Source: UBA4479 sp963974935 (GTDB lineage: Bacteria > Pseudomonadota > Alphaproteobacteria > Rhodospirillales > Casp-alpha2). Taken from it: a stretch of 64,000 bases of DNA. Position 1 is the stretch's first letter. Each line of letters opens with the position of its first letter. A program made the position numbers and the translations under genes. This document shows, in pieces, positions 18,034-26,475 of this stretch. Location of the stretch: assembly GCA_963974935.1 (NCBI GenBank), contig CAXBEV010000002.1, forward strand, positions 1 to 64,000, in the 5' to 3' direction. A model generated the notes under the pieces. It searched no databases and was not told the origin of the DNA. It saw only the letters and a program-made list of their open reading frames with translations.

Positions 18034-18729
18034 CTATAAAAGACCCATCGCCTTGAACGAGCGATGGCCAGCACGAGACACAATCACGTGGTCGTGCAAA
18101 CGGATATCCAGCCGCGCGGCAGTTTCACGGATATCGTGGGTCATCTCGATATCGCCTTTAGACGGCGCCGGGTCGCCGGATGGGTGATTGTGCAGCATGA
18201 TAATCGCACTGGCGCCGAGCTCAAGCGCGCGCTTTACGACTTCGCGGGGATAGACCGGCGTATGATCGATAGTGCCGCTTTGCTGTTCTTCGTCGGCGAT
18301 CAGGACGTTTTTGCGATTGAGAAACAGTACCCGGAAATGTTCGCGTTCCGCACGCCCCAAGCGCATTCGGCAGTATTCGATCAAGCGATCCCAGCTTGAT
18401 AGGACTGGGCGTTCCATCACGCTCGCTTGACCCAAACGCTGCGCGGCCGCTTCCACAACTTTAAGCGCGACAACCGCTGCTGCCCCCATGCCCTCGACCT
18501 CGGCCAATTTTTCCGGGGGGGCCGCCAAGGCGTCGGCAAAACTGTCGAAACGCTTCAGCAATCGCTTGGCCAAGGGCTTTGCATCACCTCGGGGCAGCGC
18601 CGCGAACAGCACCATTTCAATCAGTTCATAGTCAGGCATTTTCTCGCCGCCGCCGGACAAAAAGCGAGCGCGGAGGCGGCGTCTATGGCCGGCAGCGTCA
18701 GCAGCGGAAGAAGCTACATCTGCCGGCAT
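18034..18729 (-). CDS. radC: RadC family protein (JAB/MPN domain)
   Basis: A 231-aa RadC/YeeS protein. The N-terminal helix-hairpin-helix region (LAEVEGMGAAAVVALKVV) is followed by the JAMM metal motif in MLHNHPSGDPAPSKGDI. Despite the old name, a repair role was not confirmed in E. coli. The ATG at 18729 was chosen; the longer frame uses a GTG. It begins 5 bp after the map stop on the same strand, so the two are probably co-transcribed. Confidence 0.93.
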   Translation of the reverse strand: MPADVASSAADAAGHRRRLRARFLSGGGEKMPDYELIEMVLFAALPRGDAKPLAKRLLKRFDSFADALAAPPEKLAEVEGMGAAAVVALKVVEAAAQRLGQASVMERPVLSSWDRLIEYCRMRLGRAEREHFRVLFLNRKNVLIADEEQQSGTIDHTPVYPREVVKRALELGASAIIMLHNHPSGDPAPSKGDIEMTHDIRETAARLDIRLHDHVIVSRAGHRSFKAMGLL

Positions 18730-18733
18730 CACA

Positions 18734-19567
18734 TCACACGTTATACGGCGGGCAATTCAGCCCGGTCGGGGATTCCGTGAATACCTCGTAACCGTCCTTG
18801 GTCACAGCGAGCGAATGCTCAAACTGTGCTGAAAGATCACGGTCTTTGGTGACCGCCGTCCAGCCGTCAGCAAGAATTTTAACGTCCAGTCGGCCGGCAT
18901 TGATCATTGGCTCAATCGTAAAGAACATGCCTTCGCGCAGCACTTCACCCTCGCCCGGACGACCGAAGTGCATAATGTTCGGCGCATCGTGAAACACCCG
19001 GCCCAGGCCGTGACCACAGAAATCACGGACCACGGAATAGCGCTTAGATTCCGCATAGCTTTGGATGGCGTGGCCGATGTCGCCCAAGGTTGCGCCCGGG
19101 CGCACCATTTCGATACCCCGCCACATACATTCAAACGTGGTTTCAACCAGCTTTTGCGCCTTAATCGACGGCTTGCCGATATAGAACATACGGCTGGTGT
19201 CGCCGTACCAGCCATCCAAAATGACCGTCACGTCAATGTTGATAATATCTCCATCGACCAAGACTTTATCGCTTGGGATTCCGTGACAGACGACGTGATT
19301 GATCGACGTACAGATCGACTTCGGAAAGCCCCGGTAATTCAGCGGTGCAGGGGTCGCGCCGCGTTCCACCGTCCAATCGTGGCAAAGGGTGTTAAGCTTA
19401 TCCGTGGTCGAGCCGGCGTTTACATGCGGCGTGATGAAATCCAGGCATTCTGCGGCCAAACGACCGGCTTTACGCATACCCTCAAAGCCCGCAGCATCAT
19501 GTATTTTGATGTACCGGCCATCGCGCGCTGCAACTTTGACTGCCTGATCGTTCATCTGTCTATCCAT
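18734..19567 (-). CDS. map: methionine aminopeptidase type I
   Basis: Removes the initiator Met from nascent proteins. The metal ligands are visible: His in NHVVCHGIP (substrate side), Asp in INIDVTVILDGWYGDTSRMF, His in GHGLGRVFHDAP, and Glu residues in FTIEPMI and AQFEHSLAVT. The 277-aa length is within range; an ATG four codons in is an equally possible start. Upstream of radC. Confidence 0.96.
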   Translation of the reverse strand: MDRQMNDQAVKVAARDGRYIKIHDAAGFEGMRKAGRLAAECLDFITPHVNAGSTTDKLNTLCHDWTVERGATPAPLNYRGFPKSICTSINHVVCHGIPSDKVLVDGDIINIDVTVILDGWYGDTSRMFYIGKPSIKAQKLVETTFECMWRGIEMVRPGATLGDIGHAIQSYAESKRYSVVRDFCGHGLGRVFHDAPNIMHFGRPGEGEVLREGMFFTIEPMINAGRLDVKILADGWTAVTKDRDLSAQFEHSLAVTKDGYEVFTESPTGLNCPPYNV

Positions 19568-19624
19568 CGTATTTGTGGTTATATAAGTCTTTGGGCGCTT
19601 ATTTCACACCCGCGCCATTATTTT

Positions 19625-20332
19625 TTAAAGCCGGATCGGTATCGCATGATCCACAGTAATTTCCGTTGGGCTGAGGCGGCAAGTATAACATATCGCTTCC
19701 ACCCCCGCCTGCATCGCTTTTTGCAACGTCTCGGCGTAGGTCGGGTCGATATCGCCGGCAGTCGTGAAAGACTCGCTATCTTCACGCTGCACTAAATAGA
19801 ACATGACCGCACGATGTCCGTCTTTGACCATATCGGCAAGTTCGACCAAGTGCTTCGTGCCACGCGACGTTACCGCATCCGGAAACTCGACAGGCCCCTT
19901 CGCAAGGTCACGACGCATCGTGGTATTTTTGACCTCAACGTAGCACTGCCCCTTAATGGGATCGCTGAGCAAGATATCGATCCTGGAATTCTTGCCGTAT
20001 TTGACTTCGCGTTTCAGTGCCTCATAGCCCACCAATTCAGGAATCTGACCGGCCTCGATGGCTTCAGAAACAATCAGGTTCGGCAATGCGGTGTTGATCC
20101 CCACCAAAGTTTCGCCGACACGCACAAGCTCCCACGTGTATTTGAGCTTCCTATCGGGGTTGCGCGCCGGCGACAGCCAGACTTCCGCGCCGGGTTCCTT
20201 GACGCTTTCCATGGAGCCGGAGTTCGCGCAATGCGCCACGACAACGGTGCCGTCTTCAAGTTCGACATCGGTCAGAAAGCGCTTATAACGCTTAATGAGA
20301 CGACCGCGGATCAGGGGGTCTGGAAATTTCAT
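19625..20332 (-). CDS. sfsA: sugar fermentation stimulation protein SfsA
   Basis: A 235-aa SfsA family protein. Motifs include VAHCANSGSMESV, GINTALPNLIVSEAI and the PD-(D/E)xK-like SRIDILLSD with CYVEVKNTTM, consistent with the nuclease-like fold of the family. In E. coli SfsA is a DNA-binding protein linked to mal gene expression; the biochemical role is not settled. The start MKFPDPLIRGRL was chosen over a longer frame. It precedes map by 57 bp on the same strand. Confidence 0.93.
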   Translation of the reverse strand: MKFPDPLIRGRLIKRYKRFLTDVELEDGTVVVAHCANSGSMESVKEPGAEVWLSPARNPDRKLKYTWELVRVGETLVGINTALPNLIVSEAIEAGQIPELVGYEALKREVKYGKNSRIDILLSDPIKGQCYVEVKNTTMRRDLAKGPVEFPDAVTSRGTKHLVELADMVKDGHRAVMFYLVQREDSESFTTAGDIDPTYAETLQKAMQAGVEAICYTCRLSPTEITVDHAIPIRL

Positions 20333-20391
20333 ACTCGGCTCATAGCCGACTGAGCTCGGCGAGGCAAGCCGTGCCACACGTTCCGCAAAAC

Positions 20392-20886
20392 TTATTCCAC
20401 AGGGTCCATGAGGTCGACAAAGCCGAACCGAAATTCGTCGCCATTGTTGGGGTGATCTTCACGCAGAAAAATACTGGTGTCGTTCTTCACCATAATGATT
20501 TCACGGATTGTGTTGACGATCCGCTTTTCGATGCAGAAAAAACGATGAAACTTCTCGACCAATTCTTTTTCGAGCGTGACCACGTTGCCGTCAACAAGCA
20601 TCGCCTCATACATGTTTGCATATATTGCGATTGCCTGCGCCGGCGTTATCGCGCTTTCAATAGCGATCAAAAAATCTTCGAACGCGTGCTTTTCAACATA
20701 TGCAAAGGCGTTTGTGGTCAACCGCTGCACATCGCTGGAGGGTATCTCTTTTTTGCTAACATGTTTGCCGAACAACGAAATCAACGTCGCGCGCTCTTCT
20801 GGCACAACTTTATCGTCAGCCATGAGGACATATACCTCGGCGATTGCCAAAATCTGTAAAGGCGTCAATTTGGGCTCAGCACTCAC
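20392..20886 (-). CDS. TerB-like (DjlA-type) metal-binding helical protein
   Basis: A helical protein of about 164 aa with two TerB-like halves: VYVLMADDKVVPEERATLIS and, later, EAMLVDGNVVTLEKELVEKF. The Asp and Glu residues in these repeats match the predicted metal sites of the TerB fold. The proposed start is a GTG at 20886 after AAGGAA; a GTG at 20991 would add 35 residues. The function of stand-alone TerB proteins is unclear. Another TerB-like gene lies at 32.4 kb. Confidence 0.7.
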   Translation of the reverse strand: MSAEPKLTPLQILAIAEVYVLMADDKVVPEERATLISLFGKHVSKKEIPSSDVQRLTTNAFAYVEKHAFEDFLIAIESAITPAQAIAIYANMYEAMLVDGNVVTLEKELVEKFHRFFCIEKRIVNTIREIIMVKNDTSIFLREDHPNNGDEFRFGFVDLMDPVE

Positions 20887-20940
20887 TCGGCATTCCTTAT
20901 CCCATGCGGATTGAGCGAGTATCCCCAGCACATAAGAGTT

Positions 20941-20969
20941 TTGCAAACTTCGCGCATTTTTCCTATAAT
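20941..20969 (+). promoter_or_regulatory. near-consensus sigma70 promoter for the coiled-coil protein gene
   Basis: TTGCAA (20941-20946) and a perfect TATAAT (20964-20969) with 17-bp spacing. The predicted start is near 20976, giving a leader of about 70 nt before the ATG at 21046. This is the best sigma70 match noticed in the window. Confidence 0.65.
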
Positions 20970-21045
20970 GTCGTCGCTCAGAAAGAGTCACGCATTGCGT
21001 GTTGCACGTAGAAAACGCCGCATCGGTCTTAAAATCGACGGATGA

Positions 21046-21666
21046 ATGATGGCGTTAGAAGTTTCAGTTGTCGCGAGCGCTCAGCGCCTGCAAGCGCAGC
21101 AGGATCGCCAAGCGCAATTGCGGCAGGAACGGCAGGCTACAGAGGCCACAGCACAGTTGCGCCAGCAAGAGCAGGTGCGGGCTGAGCGTCTGCGTGCACA
21201 AGAAGACGCCCGCGAAGCCGCTCGCAGCCAAACATCGCGGGAAATCGTGCGCGCGGCCGTAGATAATCGCAGTTTTGACGACCAACGCGTCCGCGACAAC
21301 CTTGATCAACGGACCGAAAACAGAAACGCACGCCTTGCAACCGATAGCCAAGAAGCGTTGGACGATGCGCGATTTTCTGCACAACAACGCGATGATTCGC
21401 TTGCCGCTGCCGCACTCTCGAGTGTCGCCGCCCCCCTAACATCGGCGCCAACGCCGGACAACAGCACATCCCAAGATACGCTTCGCCAATTGCTGGCCGA
21501 ACGGAACTCTCGCCTCAATGAGCGCGACGCAGCACAGCGCCAATTTGCCGCGCAACAACAGCAAGATTTATCGCGCGCACAAAGCTCGATTGAGGCGTTG
21601 CGCAGTGATCCCTCGTCATTTCCAGCCACGCCGACCCGGGGCGAGGTTGTGGACGTCCAAGCCTAA
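21046..21666 (+). CDS. orphan Gln/Arg/Ala-rich coiled-coil protein
   Basis: A 206-aa protein that I do not recognise. It is very rich in Gln, Arg, Ala, Asp and Ser. Residues about 10-70 are a long charged helix (RLQAQQDRQAQLRQERQ, EQVRAERLRAQEDAREAARS) likely to be a coiled coil. A middle acidic and Ser/Ala/Pro part (SVAAPLTSAPTPDNSTS) looks flexible, and a second helical stretch follows (LLAERNSRLNERDAAQRQ). No signal peptide, no Cys, no membrane segment. It has a strong promoter of its own and overlaps the stop of the convergent glycosyltransferase gene by 4 nt. Confidence 0.7.
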   Translation: MMALEVSVVASAQRLQAQQDRQAQLRQERQATEATAQLRQQEQVRAERLRAQEDAREAARSQTSREIVRAAVDNRSFDDQRVRDNLDQRTENRNARLATDSQEALDDARFSAQQRDDSLAAAALSSVAAPLTSAPTPDNSTSQDTLRQLLAERNSRLNERDAAQRQFAAQQQQDLSRAQSSIEALRSDPSSFPATPTRGEVVDVQA

Positions 21667-22415
21667 GATTTAATCTCTGCCGCCTTTAAGTGCGCAACCA
21701 ACGGATACAATGCACACAACGCGGCGATCACCAGACCAACACCGCCTTCGCGGTATCCTTTGCGGGCGACGAAACATTTCCAAAATCGCGACACGGCTTT
21801 GCGCGCCAAGGTTCGAGTCCGAACCTTCACGCCGCGCTGATGCAAATCAGCGGCCCCGAGCGAAGTGTTGCGGTTAAAGCGCTTCAAGAGACCTGAAATA
21901 TCGGCGACAAAATTATGCTGAATACCGGTTGTATGATCCGGCCCCCGGCGGCCTGAGAATGTAACATTTGCGTGCACAGCCTCAGATCCCCAGGTTTTAC
22001 AACCCTTTCGGAATAAGCTGCCCTTGGCGTCAGGTGCCAATGCGGCCATCCAGCCATACCGGACCCAACGCGTCCCGACATAGTTATGCATTGGTTGAAA
22101 ATAAAAATCAGCGTCATCCGCCGCCACCGATGCGGTGATTTCGGCAACGAGCGCATCCGATACCCACTCGTCGGCATCGATCTCAAATATCCAAGGCCCT
22201 TCGCAGGCGTCGATCCCGGCGTGGCGACGATCAGCTTCGAGCGGCCAGGCACCTTCAACAAGGCGTGCATTAAATTTTTCGGCGATCGCTTTCGAAGCAT
22301 CGGTGCAGCGATCAAGCACCACCACCAATTCGTCGGCAAACGTCAGCCGGGCTAGGCAATCTTGTAAGATTGCGGCTTCGTTGTGAATAACGACCAGGGC
22401 GGACAATTTGCTCAT
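21663..22415 (-). CDS. glycosyltransferase family 2 (WaaE/KdtX-like)
   Basis: A 250-aa inverting GT-A transferase. The N-terminus SKLSALVVIHNEAAILQDCL, then VVVLDRCTDASKAIA and the metal site FEIDADEWVSD are typical of the family that adds sugars to the LPS inner core. A C-terminal hydrophobic stretch (GGVGLVIAALCALYPLVAHL) could attach it to the membrane. The sugar and acceptor cannot be told. It stands alone, between the coiled-coil gene and the rpsD terminator. Confidence 0.85.
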   Translation of the reverse strand: MSKLSALVVIHNEAAILQDCLARLTFADELVVVLDRCTDASKAIAEKFNARLVEGAWPLEADRRHAGIDACEGPWIFEIDADEWVSDALVAEITASVAADDADFYFQPMHNYVGTRWVRYGWMAALAPDAKGSLFRKGCKTWGSEAVHANVTFSGRRGPDHTTGIQHNFVADISGLLKRFNRNTSLGAADLHQRGVKVRTRTLARKAVSRFWKCFVARKGYREGGVGLVIAALCALYPLVAHLKAAEIKS

Positions 22416-22479
22416 TGGGTCATGCTCATGATGGGGCGCCGAAACGCCTTAGCATGCGGGGCATACACAGAAAATGCAA

Positions 22480-22508
22480 AAGGCCGGCGTCGCATGGACG
22501 CCGGCCTT
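22480..22508 (-). terminator. rho-independent terminator of rpsD
   Basis: Perfect 12-bp stem AAGGCCGGCGTC / GACGCCGGCCTT with a 5-nt loop. On the minus strand it is followed by TTTGCATTTT, 24 bp after the rpsD stop. Confidence 0.88.
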
Positions 22509-22531
22509 CGCAAAAACCAAATGTCGACCGA

Positions 22532-23146
22532 TCAGCGCGAATAAAATTCGATGACCAGGTTCGGTTCCATCTGCACCGGATACGGCACATCTTCCAGCTT
22601 AGGCTGGCGGATGAACGAGCCCGTCATGCGCTGGTGGTTCACTTCGATGTATTCAGGAACGTCACGCTCGGTGCTTTCGGTTGCCAACAGCACCATCGGA
22701 ATCTGACGCGACTTTTCGCGGATTTCGATAACATCGCCCTCTTTAACCATGAATGAAGGAATGTTCACGCGCGTGCCGTTGACCTTGATGTGACCGTGGT
22801 TGATGAACTGACGCGCCGAGAACACGGTCGGCACGAACTTCATGCGATAGACCACGGCGTCCAAACGACGCTCAAGAATCCCGATGAGGTTCTCAGAGGT
22901 GTCGCCGCGGCGGCGCTGTGCTTCGTGATAATATTTACGGAACTGCTTTTCCGAGATGTTGCCGTAGTAGCCCTTGAGCTTCTGCTTGGCCATCAACTGG
23001 AGGCCATAGTCAGACGGCTTTTTGCGACGCTGACCATGCTGGCCTGGGCCGTAATCACGCGAGTTAATAGGGCTTTTCGGACGACCCCAAAGGTTCACAC
23101 CAAGGCGGCGGTTAATTTTGTATTTTGAAGACTGACGTTTACTCAT
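22532..23146 (-). CDS. rpsD: 30S ribosomal protein S4
   Basis: A 204-aa primary rRNA-binding protein of the 30S subunit. The start MSKRQSSKYKINRRLGVNLW, then SPINSRDYGPGQHGQRRKKP are the stand-alone alphaproteobacterial form. The S4 RNA-binding domain contains RLDAVVYRMKFVPTVFSARQ and the conserved NHGHIKVNG. Transcribed alone, with its own terminator, outside any ribosomal protein cluster, as is usual in this class. The 188 bp upstream hold no gene. Confidence 0.97.
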   Translation of the reverse strand: MSKRQSSKYKINRRLGVNLWGRPKSPINSRDYGPGQHGQRRKKPSDYGLQLMAKQKLKGYYGNISEKQFRKYYHEAQRRRGDTSENLIGILERRLDAVVYRMKFVPTVFSARQFINHGHIKVNGTRVNIPSFMVKEGDVIEIREKSRQIPMVLLATESTERDVPEYIEVNHQRMTGSFIRQPKLEDVPYPVQMEPNLVIEFYSR

Positions 23147-23334
23147 TTTTATGTCTCACTACGTTTACCGGTTGTTATGAGCCCGGTAGTCCGACCCGCG
23201 TCTTAGCGGCGGCGGGGACATGCGAAACAAAGCCGCAGACCCACATTCCCAGGCATGAAGCGGCGAAATATAGGGAAATCGGGGGATTTGTCAAAACTTT
23301 AGGGCATATTTTCCAGGGCCTCATCGAGACAACG

Positions 23335-24039
23335 TTAACCCAAGCCAAAGCGGTCCATCAGCGCGTTTTCACCAGCCTCGGTAACGGTGACCTTGCGCGT
23401 GCCCGATTGCCGCGCAATCCAGCCATTTTTTAGGAACGCATCGGCCAATCCGGCCCCCAGCGCGCCGCCCACATGCGACCGCCTTTCGCTCCAATCCAAG
23501 CAACGCCGCGCAAAATGGCGCCGGGTAGTGCGGAGCGCAGCCAAATCCAGGCCAAGATCAGCAAAAAACGCCTCGCCAGCCGGGGTTGCCGTAAAATCCG
23601 TATCATCAGCGATGATATAGCCCTTGTCCGTTAGCGCATCCGCCACGGTCACCCCCAATACGCCGGCCATATGGTCGTAGCACATTCTGGATGCCCGCAG
23701 CTCGGACAGCAACTTGGACGGTTTTTTATGCACCACCGGCGTCGCCGGCACCAAATGCGCCAACGGCTCCAAGGCTTCCGCAACGCGCGCATTGGCCAAT
23801 CGGAAATAACGGTGCCGCCCCTGTTTTTCGACCTTTAAAAGCCCGGTATCGATCATCTTCTTTAAATGACTGGACGCTGTCTGCTGGGTAACGCCGGCGT
23901 GCAGCGCCAATTCCGTCGCCGTCAACGCTTGTCCGCCAACTAAGGCCGCCAGCATATTGGCCCTCGCCGGCACCCCAATCATCGCCCCGATTATCGCCGT
24001 CGCCCGGGCATCCTGCATCACAATATGATCGCCAACCAT
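23335..24039 (-). CDS. ArsR-type winged-helix transcriptional regulator
   Basis: A 234-aa regulator. The N-terminal half is a winged helix with the recognition segment GVTQQTASSHLKKMIDTGLL and the wing VEKQGRHRYFRLAN. The C-terminal half is an extra domain (SRMCYDHMAGVLGVTVADAL, then a possible second HTH-like part ending ALMDRFGLG), longer than metal-sensing ArsR proteins. There is no ArsR metal Cys motif. The start at 24039 has GGAG with 6-nt spacing. Divergent from the DUF1127 and PEP-mutase-family genes, which are its likely targets. Confidence 0.82.
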   Translation of the reverse strand: MVGDHIVMQDARATAIIGAMIGVPARANMLAALVGGQALTATELALHAGVTQQTASSHLKKMIDTGLLKVEKQGRHRYFRLANARVAEALEPLAHLVPATPVVHKKPSKLLSELRASRMCYDHMAGVLGVTVADALTDKGYIIADDTDFTATPAGEAFFADLGLDLAALRTTRRHFARRCLDWSERRSHVGGALGAGLADAFLKNGWIARQSGTRKVTVTEAGENALMDRFGLG

Positions 24040-24062
24040 CTGATACTCCTCATACATCCATA

Positions 24063-24080
24063 TTTCGATCATAACCGAAA
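24063..24080. promoter_or_regulatory. candidate operator between divergent regulator and DUF1127 gene
   Basis: An inverted repeat TTTCG-N8-CGAAA lies 24 bp upstream of the regulator start, in the 119-bp divergent gap. It suits autoregulation and control of the opposite unit. Five-base arms are short, so this is a suggestion only. Confidence 0.35.
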
Positions 24081-24158
24081 CGTTAAAGCATGACAAGTCG
24101 CAGGTTTCGCGCGAAAGTCCTTTCATTGAACGGCGCAACAGTTTCACGGAGAAAACTA

Positions 24159-24317
24159 ATGTTGTTTCCTAATCTTTTCGGACTCTTGATACTTTGGGCG
24201 CAACGTCATCGGCAACGCCGACACCTGCGTCATATGGAACCGTGGCAGTTACGCGACCTCAACATTCAAGCGCAAGACGCACTTCGGGAATCTCGCAAAC
24301 CCTGCTGGCGTGCATAA
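24159..24317 (+). CDS. DUF1127 small basic protein
   Basis: A 52-aa protein of the DUF1127 (YjiS-like) family. After a hydrophobic start (MLFPNLFGLLILWAQRHRQR) it shows the family pattern HMEPWQLRDLNIQAQDALRE and ends ESRKPCWRA. Such small Arg-rich proteins are linked to RNA binding, phosphate or stress responses in some alphaproteobacteria. GGAG lies 7 nt before the ATG. It is 11 bp upstream of the PEP-mutase-family gene and probably shares its mRNA. Confidence 0.82.
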   Translation: MLFPNLFGLLILWAQRHRQRRHLRHMEPWQLRDLNIQAQDALRESRKPCWRA

Positions 24318-24328
24318 GGAAAATGACG

Positions 24329-25150
24329 ATGAACTTTTTAGAGCGCCATACAAACGGTCCGATGATCCGCATGCCGAATGCCTGGAACCCGGGTACAGCC
24401 AAAATCATGCAAGATGCTGGCGCAGACGCCATTGGCACCACAAGCGCCGGGATCGTCTATGCGGCAGGCCTGCCCGATTACGAAGGTGCGCTCACATGGG
24501 ACGAATGTCTGCGCGCGACCGAGGCGATGTGTGCCGCCGTCGACATTCCCGTCAGCGTCGATTCTGAGGATGGCTACGGTGACACCCCGGAAGAGGTCGC
24601 GAACACCTTCACCATGTTGATCCAGGCCGGCGCCGAGGGCGGCAGCATTGAAGATCATCCACGCAGCGTTGGATCAGAATTGATTTCCGCCGAGAAGACT
24701 GCCGAGCACATCGCCGCTGCACGCGAAGCGATTGATCGCAGCGGTAAGCCGTTCGTGTTAACGGCGCGTGCTGAATGTTTCCTCGTCGGCCATCCGGAGA
24801 AATTGGCCGAATCCATTCGCCGCATACAGTTGTATGAAGATGCCGGCGCTGATTGCTTGTATGTGCCGGGACTCCGAAAACGCGAAGACATTGCCGCCGT
24901 TCTCGATGCCGTATCCAAACCGGTTAATGTGCTGGTCGGCATCAAAGGCTTCGATATTCCGCTCGACGCGTTGGACGCCATGGGTGTGCGACGGGTCAGC
25001 ACCGGCGGCTCGATTGCATGCGCGACGCTGGGCCTTGTCCGCCAGGCCGTCCAGCAGATGATGTCAGGCGATCTGAGCTATCGTGATTTGATGATCACCC
25101 ACGACGAACTGACGGCTTTATTTGGTGAAGGACCTGCTGCAGGTATTTAA
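24329..25150 (+). CDS. isocitrate lyase / PEP mutase family enzyme
   Basis: A 273-aa alpha/beta barrel of the ICL/PEPM superfamily, whose members cleave or form C-C or P-C bonds next to a carboxylate with Mg2+. Visible parts: PNAWNPGTAKIMQDAGADAI, IGTTSAGIVYAAG, the metal loop VSVDSEDGYGD, SIEDH, and VLTARAECFLVG. Substrates vary widely (oxaloacetate, phosphonopyruvate, methylisocitrate) and cannot be read from these motifs. I chose the second of two close ATGs for ribosome-site spacing. It is probably controlled by the divergent winged-helix regulator. Confidence 0.85.
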   Translation: MNFLERHTNGPMIRMPNAWNPGTAKIMQDAGADAIGTTSAGIVYAAGLPDYEGALTWDECLRATEAMCAAVDIPVSVDSEDGYGDTPEEVANTFTMLIQAGAEGGSIEDHPRSVGSELISAEKTAEHIAAAREAIDRSGKPFVLTARAECFLVGHPEKLAESIRRIQLYEDAGADCLYVPGLRKREDIAAVLDAVSKPVNVLVGIKGFDIPLDALDAMGVRRVSTGGSIACATLGLVRQAVQQMMSGDLSYRDLMITHDELTALFGEGPAAGI

Positions 25151-25179
25151 GCGCAAATAGCAGATGAATGTCGTCGCTA

Positions 25180-25740
25180 TTATTCAGCAGCCGCCAAATG
25201 CGCAAGGTAACGCTCTTCAGCTTCACGGAACGTTGTGCGGGTGGTTTCTACATCCCACGGACGCTCTTGCAGGGTTTCGTGGTCCCATTCGCTGCGGGGC
25301 TCGTCGGGCTCGAAGAAGTCGCCCCCATAGACGTGGATCGCCGCCGTGTACTTACCAAGTGGGTTGTTCACCGAATGAATGATGTTGTGGCCAAGGGTCG
25401 CAACGTCGCCGACGCCCATTGAATCTGCGCCTGCAGCTTCCAGCCCGTCATCGCCACGCTTCCAAAAAATATTGTCTTCGCGACCGTTATAAATGCCGAT
25501 CACAGCGAACATATTGTGGTTGTGCGGGATCAACGTCATGTGCGGCGACCAAATAAAGTTGATCACCGTCAAATCCGCCGAACGATGCAGCAAGTCGATG
25601 CCGGCTTTGCTCGGCGTACCGAGTTCTTTGTAGATGCCATTGGGTGATGAGACGGCTTCTTGGACAAGTTCGCGCACCGCAGCTTGGCCGTCTTTGACGG
25701 CCTTGGCACAATCTTCGATAAACTGGTCTTTGCTGAACAT
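25180..25740 (-). CDS. cysteine-dioxygenase-like cupin
   Basis: A 186-aa cupin related to type I cysteine dioxygenase and other thiol dioxygenases. The metal-binding His pair is in MTLIPHNHNMFAVIGIYNGR, with a third His in LGHNIIHSVNNP. AIHVYGGDFFEPDEP also fits the family. In thiol dioxygenases three His hold iron and the thiol substrate is oxidised to a sulfinate. The actual substrate is unknown. Convergent with the PEP-mutase-family gene; 69 bp separate it from the HNH gene upstream. Confidence 0.78.
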   Translation of the reverse strand: MFSKDQFIEDCAKAVKDGQAAVRELVQEAVSSPNGIYKELGTPSKAGIDLLHRSADLTVINFIWSPHMTLIPHNHNMFAVIGIYNGREDNIFWKRGDDGLEAAGADSMGVGDVATLGHNIIHSVNNPLGKYTAAIHVYGGDFFEPDEPRSEWDHETLQERPWDVETTRTTFREAEERYLAHLAAAE

Positions 25741-25809
25741 ATTGCTCTCCCGCGCGTTGAATTTGCCAGCCGTATAATAACGGGCCGCCGGGATCGGAGC
25801 AATGTGGGA

Positions 25810-26364
25810 TCAGGCTTCGAGTTCGCTGTCCCAGTAAAGAAAATCCCGCCAACTTTCATGAAGAAAATTCGGCGGGAAGGCACGGCCATTTTCCTGCAGG
25901 CTGTAACATGTTGGTCGGATCGGGGTTCGGAACGGATGCATCTTCGCGTGCTTCGGCATCTTGTTGCCTTTGACAAGATTACAAGGCGAGCACGCGGTCA
26001 CCACGTTCTCCCAAGTCGTGCGCCCACCGCGCGAGCGCGGAATCACATGATCGAAGGTTAAATCTTCGGTGCGAAAACCGCTACCGCAGTACTGACAGGA
26101 AAATCCATCGCGCAAAAACACGTTAAAGCGGGTAAACGCCGGTCGGCGGTTCATCGGGACATATTCTTTGAGCGCAATCACGCTGGGCAAGCGGATTTCA
26201 TGGCTCGGTGAATGGGCAACTTTGTCATATTCGGAAACGACCGCGACTCGGTCCAGAAACACCGCTTTTAGGGTGTCCTGCCATGACCAAAGCGAAAGCG
26301 GAAAATAACTCAGCGGACGAAAGTCCGCATTCAACGCCAAGGCTGGGTAGCCGTCGATAGACAT
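25810..26364 (-). CDS. HNH endonuclease family protein
   Basis: A 184-aa HNH nuclease of a type common and chromosomal in alphaproteobacteria. The HNH core is FDHVIPRSRGGRTTWENVVT, followed by ACSPCN; with CQYC upstream this gives a CxxC...CxxC zinc site that holds the fold. The N-terminal part (YPALALNADFRPLSYFPLSL) is the usual extension. No methyltransferase or phage gene is adjacent, so a restriction role is not supported. Confidence 0.88.
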   Translation of the reverse strand: MSIDGYPALALNADFRPLSYFPLSLWSWQDTLKAVFLDRVAVVSEYDKVAHSPSHEIRLPSVIALKEYVPMNRRPAFTRFNVFLRDGFSCQYCGSGFRTEDLTFDHVIPRSRGGRTTWENVVTACSPCNLVKGNKMPKHAKMHPFRTPIRPTCYSLQENGRAFPPNFLHESWRDFLYWDSELEA

Positions 26365-26475
26365 TCGATACTATATCTCCTGGCCGACTAGACTTGAGAA
26401 TACACCATCTTGCAAGAAAGCCAAATACTGACGAATGACTCTTTCGTGACCCAAAGGCCCGCAATTGACCGCCGA

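Noticed and set aside
18034..18729. radC as an anti-restriction or mobile-element gene
   Set aside because: It is full length and linked to map, a normal chromosomal setting; nothing mobile is nearby.
21805..21828. GGTTCGAGTCCGAACC, resembling a tRNA T-arm
   Set aside because: It lies inside the glycosyltransferase reading frame and no matching acceptor, D or anticodon arms surround it.
25810..26364. HNH nuclease as part of a restriction or phage defence island
   Set aside because: Neighbours are metabolic genes, there is no methyltransferase of DNA type or integrase, and this HNH type is common as a lone chromosomal gene.
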